NCBI RefSeq assembly: GCF_032854445.1
Contig: NC_088302.1
Location: 26,501,080-26,565,079, forward strand
DNA length: 64,000 nucleotides
From: Liolophura sinensis
Taxonomy: Eukaryota; Mollusca; Polyplacophora; Chitonida; Chitonidae
Reading direction: 5' to 3'
Made by a program: the position numbers and the translations under genes. The notes beneath the pieces are model-generated. The model ran no database searches, was not told where the DNA came from, and worked only from the letters and a program-made list of their open reading frames with translations. Of the stretch, positions 40,301 to 52,300 are shown piece after piece; the first letter of the stretch is position 1, and every line of letters begins with the position of its first letter.

Positions 40301-43300
40301 GGTCAAGATCCACGGGTTTCTCTTTTGAAGACACATATGACGTTGAACTTATTGAACTTACCTTACCTATCACATTGCAGTTAATGTATCTAATAAGTTT
40401 GTTGGCAATGCAGCATCATGTTGTTTACAATCAAGCACATTGTTCAAGACTGGCAACCTGACAGGACTGACAGATTAATAAACTAGTCAAATCCATAAGC
40501 ACGTATTGCTGGCCGCTCAGGGCGTTTTTGTGTGATTTAAATCAGGATTGGCAATGACCACATTTGGGGACGTATTCCCACCACCATTAAAATGTGATTC
40601 ACAAATATAGAAATAATACAAGGAAGTAAGGCCTATACTTACTTATTAAAGGCACAAATTCGGAAGTCTCTGGAAGATTTTCTGCAATGGCCAGCATGAA
40701 GACGGAAAACGCCAAAAGGACTGTGATTCCCAGGGCGATTTTCTCGCCGGAGTCGGGAGGAAGACAAAACACCAGGAGAGTCAAGGCCGACATCATTATA
40801 CAGGGGAACACCACGTTGTACATGTAATACAGAATACGTCTCTGTATGATCACGTGAAAGGTCACGTCCGGGAAGGGCTCGGGGCAGCAGGAATAGTATA
40901 CCACGTTCCTCTGTACCTCAACTTTGACCAGATCCCATTCTCCATTGTTCACGTAATTAGTCAGGTCCACCTCGTTCGATCGATTCGTGATATCCAGTTG
41001 GAAGCCGTCATAGGTCCAGGAGCCGAACTTCAACTTACATCTCTGCTCGTCAAAAGGAAAATACGTGACATCCACTTTGCATGAACTCTGTAATTTGGTC
41101 GGCACTGGCCAGAACACGTTCCCATCGTACTTCACCATAGCATTCGCTGGCATAAGACCATCCGTGTATTCCGCGGCGCTGATAGCCAACAAAACAGTTA
41201 GTGAGTGGGGACAACCTAAAACTAACCTTAGTGAAGGAACACACTTCAAACAAGAGGTTCAGTGCAAGCAATATATATTAAATTTCATACTTAAAGGGAT
41301 ATAGGCCTAAGTTTTCAGTACTACTACAACGGATCAGGATTTGTGTAAAGGTTTCTCTAGCGATACTTTTATCAGGTTTAGAACTGTTTTAATTTTCAAT
41401 GAGTAAAACATCTTTTTATCTATATTGTTATGTAAAGATAGAATTCTATCTTACTCTAGATATTCGTCCCATACAACATGCACTGTTGTGGCTAAAATAC
41501 ACACAACGTAAACCGTTTGAGTTATGACACTAGGCCTAATACTTATAACGAAATACATGTAGCACGTGTAACAATACATGGTAATCTACTCAGCTGTATC
41601 CATATAAGAAACTCTTTGTTACTCTGAAACTCTGGGTATCTTTGTAAACATTATTTACAAAATAGGTGTAAACAAAGACACATCCCTGCTAGCTGACAAG
41701 CAGACTGACGAACCTATGTGTTTAACTGATGATGACCCCACGATATCCAGCAATTAAAAAACAAACAAATAAGTGTGCTCAAAACATTCGGCCGCTACAA
41801 AGGAGTAAATAGGTTAGGCCTATTAGGAGCAGGTAACTGTTTCAACTCAAGATACTCACTTGTTGTATAGGACGATATCAGGTAACCAGAGTTTGTCACA
41901 AGGGATCCTAATTATCTGGATATCGTTAAAATTCTTTGGGTCCCACGTCATAAACTCATCCGTCCATTCCTGTTCTCACCAAGTGGAGACAAAGAAGAAA
42001 TATTTTCAGGAAATGTTACATGAAGGTGAAATGTTAAATTTCAATCACTATTAACGCTTCGTTCCATAAATAATTACCCCTCTTTACGCTTTGTGGAAGT
42101 TTAAGTGTTAGTTTTGCTGGTAAAGAGATACATGTAGGCTGTGTGCAAAAACATTTGTGCCATAGGAGTCAATAGCATGCTTTGCACGTTGTGACTGATA
42201 TATTTCTGAAGAAAGATGAGTCAAGACCCCCAAGCTATCATCAATCAAAGGTGTTGGAAATATGAGAATGATGGACATTATAACAAACAAAGCAATACAC
42301 ATTAGATCTGTGAGATAATAACTCGTTCTTGGGGCCTCCGTGGCTCTGTCGGTTAGCGCGCTAGCGCAGCGTAATGACCCAGGAGTCCCTCACCAATGCG
42401 GTCGCTGTGAGTTCGAGTCAAGCTCATGCTGGCTTCTTCTCCCCGGCTCTGCCCGGTTTCCTCCCACCGTAATGCTGGCCACCGTCGTATAAGGGAAATA
42501 TTCTTGAGTAAGGCGTAAAACACCAATCAAACAAATAAATAAATAATAACCTGCTCCTCAGTTCGTCAACGGTTTGTAGCCAGCATATGAAGAACAAAAA
42601 TGAGAAAATAATAGAACTTCCACTACGGAATCAAAGTCTAGGCTATATACGTAGGACAGTTTCTCTTGTTTTAGAAAAATGTTTCGACTTATTTATGAGC
42701 ACATCACTATAACGACACCTGCTCCATTCTAACGAGAAAAACCTATTGTGTTTCTGGGTGAAAATATCAGTCTTATTGTCATCCAGAGAGAAGAGAGTGG
42801 AAAGACACTCCCCTCTTTTGCCTTAATTAAGAAATGAGACAGGCTTACCTGATCTAACCAGACATTTGTCACCAAAATCTGGTTCTTTTCCTCCTGTAAA
42901 AAGAAAAGTATCAATAGAAAACTCTGGTGTGACTTTTTCAACTAAGTTAGAATGGGAGACAACATAAAGGTGTCATATAGGACAATGCAACTTCTACCGA
43001 CTCATTGTCTGTTAAGGTCTTAGGCATTTCTCCATATTATCAGTGGCCAAAGAGAGAGTCCTGTAAATATCTAGGAAGTTTTGCACAAATACAAAACATT
43101 ACTTTGCAAAGCACACCCTCCTCCCCATCCCTTCAGGAATCTGCATTCTGAAAGCTGTTGATGACACATAGTAGTTTGGCTTAATCACGGGCCATAATTT
43201 TCCATCGAAACGAGCTAGTCGGAAGTAATTTATGTGATTGGTTACGGAAACAAAACACACGTTATAGTGTAGGTCTAACATAAGCTCTGCTACTACGCTA

Positions 43301-46300
43301 CAATTGGAAACGACAGATATCGTTGTTTTCATGTTATTGTTTACTAAATGCAAGGCCAACACAGCATTTGGGGCATAAATCTAAACCAGTGACGTCTAGT
43401 AAGCTGATACTTATCAAGCATGAAGATTTAAAATAAACCCGAACTGAAGTAAATTGATACGAATCTGGGCCGCACTGGTTAGGTCTAACTATTAGCCAAC
43501 CATCATTTTGTCGAAAATGCCTAATTGTTTTTATTATCCATGTATTCGTTGCATCATCTAAATAACGTCCATTTTATAATATACAATAGGCCTGCGGGGT
43601 TTTCGCATGTGGTTCTCAGATTGGTGTCAATAAAGGCGTCGTACCCCGCAATTTCTCTGCACATCTGTCAATAAGCCGTGCAGCTGGCTCCATGAAACAT
43701 TAGCTTGTTTTCCCGTACAGTTAACCCAGCTGCTTTAATCATTGAAGTCCGCACATCTCGTTGCGAGACTTTTTTTGAACATCACAATATTAGAGACAAA
43801 ATTCTCATATATCTCATCTAATATTTAGGCGTCCACATATCTATGTATCTCCACACATATATTTGATTATAATAGTATTAAATTCACATATAGGAAATAT
43901 TGTCAATCTTGCTAACATGCTATATTAATGAAAATTTTTCATCAGATTTCACCATGTACGGTTACTTGCTATGTTACAAATCAGCTTATTCACGGAAATC
44001 TTTGCATATTAACATTTAAGATAATTGTCTTCTAAGTTGTGTAGATTACTGAGTTAAGGTATTCGCCTTTGTATTTATTAGTATTGTGTTCAGGTTAGAT
44101 ACATTTCTCACAAATACAGTTGGCGCCTTGGGGATTTGTTTCTGTCGTCTAACCTTGAACTTTCCCTGTAGCTTTGTTTAAGGCTGAAAAACACGTCTTT
44201 TGCTAATATTGAATGCTTAAGAAGTGTGAGTACATTGCACACACTGACGAAAAAACTCGCACATTTATCAAAAACTATTTTATCGGATAAACGACGAAGG
44301 GAAACAAACCGGCGTCTGAAGAATGCGCAGTCTTAATTAACTTCTTCTGTAAACAGAATTCCTTATTAAAGGCCAAGGAAGGCCGTCAGGAAAGGAGATT
44401 GTAAAAACTGTCAACTTCTCTTGTGTTCAGGATCTGCCTATATGGACAAGGCGTAGTGTTATATGACACTGTCGTTTTGTATACGTCTTATTGATCATGC
44501 TAAAGACTGACTAATCGTAAGCTTGTATTATAACCAATGAGAAATTACAGTCTGTCCTGAAAGTACACGTATAGCCTACATATTCTTCTGTGAAAGAATA
44601 GAATTTCAAAACATGCAGAATGAGAACCTAACGGTGTTATAATCACAAATAATTATTGTACATCAAATGTTCATTATGTTTGAATGGAGTGTGAATACAT
44701 ACTTAGCATGGTGAACAGTTTGTTCACAAAAGGACAGCTGTAATGGATATAGCATTCTTTTAACAACACATGTAGTTGCGGGTATAGTATGCTTAGAAGG
44801 CACATGTGGTTGTGGATATAGTGTGCTTACAGTGCACGCGTGGTTGTGGATATATTGTGCTTACAGTGAATATGTAGTTGTGGATACATTATGCTTACAG
44901 TGCACATGTAGTTGTGGCTATAGTATGCTTACAGTGCACATGTAGTCGTGGACACAGTATGCTTTCAGTGCACACGTAGTTGTGGAGATAGCATTTTTAC
45001 AGTGCACATGTAGTTGTGGATATAGTATGCTTACAATGCACATGTAGCTGTGGACACAGTGCTTACAATGCACAAGTAGCTGTGGACACAGTGTGCTTAC
45101 AGAGCACATGTAGTTTTGGATATAGTGTTCTTACAGTGCACCTGTAATTGTGGACAGAGTATGCTTACAGTACACATGTAGATGTGGACACAGTATGCTT
45201 ACAGTGCACATGTAGTTGTGGTTATATTATGCTTACAGTGCACATGTAGTGGCGGACACAGTTTGCTTACAGTGCATGTGTAGCTGTGGACACGGTGTGC
45301 TTACAGTACACATGTAGTTGTGGACACAGTGTGCTTACAGTACATGTGTAGCTGTGGACACAGTGTGCTTACAGTGCACATATAGTAGTGGACACAGTGA
45401 GCTTACAGTACATATGTAGTTGTGAACACAATGTGCTTACAGTGCATGTGTAGCTGTGGACACAGTGTGCTTACAGTGCACATGTAGTTGTGAATACAAT
45501 ATGTATGCATCTGCTTTTTTGTTTTATGTTTAGTTTAGACCACACAAATTTTTCACTTACACGATGGAAATCAGTTTTATGGGTGGTGGAAAGCAGATTG
45601 CCTGGCATAAACGACTGACATTTAGAAAATACCTAACGAACAGATATTGATGGAAGACAAGTGGCCTTTAACGAACTATGCATTGCTGCTTAAATCGCTT
45701 GTTGTTACCAAGGCCCCAAATACAACGACATTGAGGGAATATGCTAATTCCCTGACGAGGGCGGGATTTAAGTTTTTATTTTTACACACTTAAACATCCT
45801 TTTGCTTTCAAATTCTTGTTAATAAGATGTGTACACAAATCCCACGCCACAAATCCCACGACACAAATCCCACGCCACAAATCCCACGCCACAAATCCCA
45901 CGGCCAATTTTCAGATCTATACACGACTTAACTGCTGACATCTGATTTACGCTTCCCTGAAAATTGTTTTGAGTCAGATACAGCAGAGGCTGAAAGGAAA
46001 ACAGTTTTGAAAAATTTAAAGGACACTACATAATAACTATCGAAACACCAAATAAGACGTTATGATTCAATACCTTGTGTAAATACATGTATACCTGTGT
46101 AGGTGTGTATACCACAATTTGATCCCTGTGTAGGTGTGTGCACCACAGTTTGATCCCTGTGTAGATGACTGTACCACAATTTGATCCCTGCGCAGGTGTG
46201 TGTACCACAATTTGATCGGAGCTTATTTGCAAGAATAAGTCACGAACCTCTTTCACACACTATAAAAGCTCATCACGAATACACATTGATTGGTAAACTC

Positions 46301-49300
46301 TTATGGAAAGTACAAGGCCAAGTCTTCTGGTAAATGATCTGCTTCAAAACTACTATTGTTTTATCCATGTAGCTCTTCACGAGAATTGCTGGGGTGGGCT
46401 CGTTTAAAAGTGTGTGTAGTTAGAGTTGCCTATATTGAACTTCCTATTATTTCTGACCAGTGATTAGATCTATTGCCAACATATGTCACGTACTTTTGTC
46501 ACACGGGTGCTTGTTCATCTGACATCTGACCAAAAATCTACCATATTCGGGAATGTTCTATTACCATGGCTAATTTTGGATATAGCTGATTTCAAGAATA
46601 TTTTGATTTCTTGTGTCAAAGCTCATGATAAACAAGCTGTTCTGCGTTCTTTCAAATGAAAGCTCTGAATAAAACATTTTAACCTTATGTCTAAAACAAC
46701 TAAATATTGGAAAACTTCCATCTACAGGCAGATATTACGTTGCGACCAAAAGCATTTTATAAGCATTCTTATTAAACTCATTAGGCCATTAGGTAAATGC
46801 CAGTGTCTGTTGTATTAACAGACGCTCCTCTTTGCTGTTTTCTATTTTCACTGGACCATCTAGTCGATCTAGACGATAGTTTGTCTAGGGTATCAGAATA
46901 TCTCATTATTCTATAACGCACAGCTGACAAAGATTTAAGTACCAGACAAGATATCGAAAATTGTCAGTCCAAATATGATTGCATGCTCCTATATCAAATG
47001 TATTTGCTGTGAAGGGCCAGAGAAGCATAGGTTAGACATCTCCACAATTCAACAGATGTCAGACGTCGGTATAGTAACAGATGGCAAAAGCTGTATAGCC
47101 AGCCAGGATAGATAACTAATATTGCTCGGTTTGATAGGCAGGAGGATGTTTCTCTGATGGTGGCCAGAAAATTTGACAGAACACCATTCAAACGGGATTT
47201 ATTTCACAAACCAATTTTAGTGTTATGCACTGGTGAAAGAATAGTCCTAGAGAGGGTACAGAGTATCTGCTATTGTGTACGTTTATATGTGTGTGAGTGA
47301 TACAGTGTACGTGTGCATGTTGATGTCTGTAAGATGGAAGAGAGGTAGTAAGTAGCTGATACAGTGTAAGTGTATATGTGTGTGAGATGTGTTTAGCTGC
47401 TAGAGTGGACATGTATATGTATGTGAGATGTCTTCAGGTGCTATAGTGTACGTGTGCGTGTGTGTGATATGTGCTTAGATGCTGCAGTGGACATGTGTAT
47501 GTGTGAGATGTGTTTAGCTGCTACAGTGTACGTGTGTATGTGTCCGTAATGTGTTTAGCTTCTATAATGGACATGTATATATGTATGAGATGTGTTTAGC
47601 TGCTATAGTGTACGTGTATGTGAAGTGTGTTTAGCTGCTATACTGGATGTGTATATGTGTGTGAGATGTGTTTAGCTGCCATATTGTAAGTGTATATGTG
47701 GGAGATGTGTTTAGCTGCTATAGTGTACGTGTGTATGTGTGGGAGATGTGCTTAGCTGCTATGATGGACGTATCTGTTATACTGCACGTATATGTGTCTG
47801 AGATGGACTTATCTACTAAGTGTACTTGTGTATGTTTAGCTGCTGCAGTGGACGTGTATATGTTGTGAGATGTGCTCAGCTGCTATAGCGTACGTGTATG
47901 TGTGTGTCAGATGTCTTTAGGTGCTACAGTGTACGTGTACATGTGTGTGATATCTGTTTAGCTGCTATAGTGTACGTGTATATGTGTGTAAGATGTGTTG
48001 AGCTGCTATAGTCAACGTGTCTATGTGTGTGAGATGTGTTTAGCTGATATAAGGGACATGTATACGTGTGTGAAATTGTAGAGAGGGTAGTGATTAGCTG
48101 CTACAGTGTACGTGTATATGTGTGTGATGTGATAGACAGAACACTGAGTATCTGTAACGGTGTACACTTTTATAATCGTGTGAGATGGTTAAGGGGGTAC
48201 TGAGTAGCTACTACAATGTACGTGTATATATGTGTAAGATCTAGAGAGGGTAGAGAGCAGCTGCTACAGTGTACAGCTATACGTGTATATATGTGTGAGA
48301 TGGTAGAGAGAGTAGTGAGTAGCTGCTACGATGTACGTGTATACGTGTGTGAGATAGTAGAGAAAATAGTGAATAGCTGTTACAGTGTACGCTTTTATAA
48401 CCGTGTGAGATAGTAAAGAGGGTAGTGAGTAGTTGCTACGATGTATGTATGAGTTGTACTGGAAAGAGTAGAGAGTAGCTGTTACAGTGTACGTGTGTGT
48501 GAGATAGTACAGCGGGTAGAGAGTAGCTGTTACAGTGTATGTGTGAGTGTGAGATAGTAGAGAGGCTAGGGAGTAGCTGCTACAGTGTACGTGTGTGTGT
48601 GAGATAGTAGAGAGGCTAGAGAGCAGCTCCTACAGTGTTCAGGTAAGTGTGTGTAATGATAGAGAGGGCAGTGAGTAGCTCCTACATTGTACACGTAGGT
48701 GTGTAAGATGATGGAGACGGTAGACAGTAGCTGTTGTAGTGTACCCGTAAGTGTGAGAGATGATAGAGAAGGCAGTGAGTAGTTGCTACAGTGTACACGT
48801 AGGTGTGTGAGATGATACAGACGGTGGAGAGTAGCTGCTACAGTGTACACGTAAGTGTGGGAGATGATAGAGACAATAGAGAGTAGCTGCTACAGAGTAC
48901 ATATAAGTGTGTGTGTGAGAGATGATAGAGAAGGCAGTGAGTAGTTGCTACAGTGTACACGTAAGCGTGGGAGATGATAGAGACGGTAGAGAGTAGCTGC
49001 TGCAGTGTACACGTAAGTGTGGGAGATGATAGAGACAATAGAGAGTAGCTGCTACAGTGTTCATATAAGTGTGTGTGAGAGATGATAGAGAAGGCAGTGA
49101 GTAGTTGCTACAGTGTACACGTAAGCGTGGGAGATGATAGAGACAGTAGAGTAGCTGCTACAGTGTACACGTAAGTGTGTGAAATGATAGACAGGATAGA
49201 GGGTAGCTACTACAGTGCATGTGTGCATGTGTGTGTGGGATGGTAGAAAGTATCTGCTACAGTGTACGTGTATGTGTGTGTGAGATGGTACAAAGTAGCT

Positions 49301-52300
49301 GTTACGGTCTGTGTGTGCATGTGTGTGAGAGATGGTACAAAGGAGCTGCTACAGTGTACGTGTGAATGTGTGTGTGTGACACGGTAGAAGGTAGCTGCTA
49401 CAGTGTACGTGTATGTCTGTGACATGATACAAAGTAGCTGGTACAGTGTACGTGTACATGTGTGAGATGGTAGAAAGGATAGAGAGAAGCTGCTACAGTG
49501 TACGTGTGCATGTGTGTGTGACATGGTAGACAGAACAGAGAGTAGCTGCTACAGTGCACGTGTGGTATAAAAATGACTGCGACAGTGTACGTGTGCATGT
49601 GGGTGTGAGATGGTGCAAGTGTGCATGTGTGTGTGAGACGGTAGAAAGTAGTTGCTACAGTGTACGCGTATGTGTGTCAGATGGTATAAAGTAGCCCCTA
49701 CAGTGTACGTGTATATGTGTGAGATGGTAGACAGGATAGAGAGTAGCTGCTACAGTGTACGTGTGCATGTGTGTGTAAGATGGTAGAAAGTACTTGCTAC
49801 AGGGTACGTATATGTGTGTCAGATGGTACAAAGTAGCTGGTACAGTGTACGTGTATATGTGTAGGATGGTAGACAGGATAGAGAGTAGCTGCTACAGTGT
49901 ACGTGTGCATGTGTGTGTGTAAGATGGTAGAAAGTAGCTGGTACAGTATACGTGTATGTGTGTGAGATGGTAGACAGGATAGAAAGAGTAGTTGCTATAG
50001 TGTACGTGTGCGAGATGGTACAAAGTAGCTGCTACATTATACGTGTATGTGTGTGAGATGTTAAGGATGGTACAGAGTGTAAACAATAGTTGCTACAGTG
50101 TACTTGCATTCGTCTACATCTGCAGTAGATATAAAATTGTGAACAACAATAGTTGTTCAAAACTTTGACACCAACACAAGTTGATAACCACAAGTAAAAT
50201 GTGTTGGAAATGATAAAATTGCGTGTATTTTTCTTTACAAGTGTTCTGCCTATTGTTGAATCTCGGCTATTGAAGTCACGAATGTTTTGACGAATGTGCG
50301 CCGTGGGACAGTAACTGCGGAATGGTACATGTATGATAAGCCAGCATACCACCAATCACCCGGATTAGTTACAAGGCTAGCGTTCTTTTTTTCAACTGCA
50401 CTGGTACATGTAAACTGTAAAGGTATGTAAAGGCAAACCCCAAAATGATGAAAATTTGGGGACGGCGTTTTGGGAAATCGTATAGTGGAGTAATGAGAAT
50501 TTATCGTGTTTATGTATTTGGCGTTTTGAGTTCACCGATCTTTCTGCAAGTACAGCTTCACTGAATGCATGTAGTCATGCCATATCTGAACAACTCTGAA
50601 CATTTGCATTTCTATCCCATGCAAGTTTACTGTGCCCGATTCGTACAATATATTCCCCGACCAGATTGTCATTTCTATCACTGAAAGTACTTCCTGTCAC
50701 GCGCGATGCATACTGCAATATGTGTTCAAATTGTAAACATCAAAACACAAGAAAACGCCTGTAAAAAAGTTGTTGTTGATTAGATTGCAAGAAGTAAATT
50801 ATTAAAAATGAAACCATTTTCCACACAGCTTCTGCACAATTTACGATACTATCATTGAGAGAATTAAATGGATATTGACGACACCTACTTATTTTACACT
50901 TTATTCTATGGAATTCCACAATAGCATGAAATATAAAATAAACAACTGTTTCATTTTTTGGGATAACGCTTTTTTTGTTCGTCATTCACGGCTATACCAA
51001 ACTTTAAAGAGAACACTTGTCATGGCAATTATTTTACACAATAGCTATTTTAATTTTCGCATTTCTTGTAAAAGTAAAATATCATCCCAGATATTCTAAT
51101 AACTGTTTCTTTTTTTTCTAGTTATTGTTATGCCGTCTTGCGTTGTAGTGTAACGTGTATCCAGTTTTAAATTATGAACATCCGGATAGCTTGAGTAATT
51201 ATCTAATGTTTAGTGGGGGGGTACTGACCTGATGTTAGACACAACATCGGTCATGTCAGCAAAATGTCTCCTTATAATAGGCCTTCATCAGTTACCACAG
51301 TTCTTCTGCTACCGAAGACACTGTGACATGACTTCCACCCACAGATCTCCACCCACACACGCCTATCACAGCACACTGGGTAGCGTGAAGGACTACTGTA
51401 ATCACTGTGCGACTTCAACCAGAATGTGACAGGCGAGGAGATTGATCAATCCTAAGTCTTGTCTAGTTTCTATACATTTCATTATGTATTCTAAATTAAT
51501 GTTCAAGAAGGCCTTTAGAGGTTTGTCTGTGAGATAAAATGTTTACTCACGAGGTCGAAAATCTGTGTGAGTGTGAGTCCCATGTGGACGATGACTGGGG
51601 TGGAGGCATTTCTCACGGGTCTCACGGACTTTTCGTACCCCCGAGTCAGATACATCATCAGTTTCTGCTCATCCGGTATCCTCTCCTCGATGTCATTGGA
51701 CGGAATCCACTTCACAGATGGAAAGTTGTCCGGTTTGAGATAGTCATTCTCACCATATTTTGCGTTCATTTCTGCTAAGAACAGGAACAATAATATACAT
51801 AACATAATAATCATAATAAACATTTTAATACTTATTTATTTATTTATCTATTGATTGACTCATTTATTTACATCATTATTTATTTGATTAGTTTTTACGC
51901 CGTACTCAAGAATAGTTCAAGCCTCCCCACGTACGGTCGCAGAGGAAACCAGCACGAACTGGAACATTTCCATAGTCCAAAAACCAAGAGTTAAGACGGT
52001 GCATGTTAAAAGCGAAATTTAAGCAGCTCTTTAAAACTACAGGCGATATGGTCGACAAGCAATAACAATAAAAAATGCCTTTACATCCGAGTTTTTCCAG
52101 TATGCACCGGCGTGACGCGATCGTGGGTCAGGGCTATTGGGTTCACAAGGATTAGCGGCCAATTGCAAATGTTTCAACTTAAAGCTTAGACATAAACTGT
52201 TCTCTTTTGTTCTTTTCTTTCGTTCCTACCACCCCTTTGCCTTGCTTTGCTGGCTAAGATCTGATCGTTAGTAATACCATTGAAAATATGACAAGCTGTC

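Larger units (their letters stand above)
28359..40642. other. Intron 5 of the alpha nAChR gene (12.3 kb)
   Basis: Separates M2 from M3. Holds one SINE (33033-33262), tandem repeats at 31343, 35303 and 38071, and the exon-like segment at 36492. Three adjoining minus-strand open segments (34110-34911) in different frames have no recognisable domain. No alternative nAChR exon was found. Confidence 0.7.
42894..51550. other. Intron 2 of the alpha nAChR gene (8.7 kb)
   Basis: Dominated by minisatellites at 44747-45505, 45838-45905, 46080-46219 and 47230-50110, plus a SINE fragment. The rest (42894-44746, 50111-51550) shows nothing recognisable. Confidence 0.8.

Noticed and set aside
47188-50086. 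Many overlapping ORFs with HTHTYTVAATL-type repeats
   Set aside because: Frame products of the GT-rich minisatellite in intron 2 of the alpha gene.
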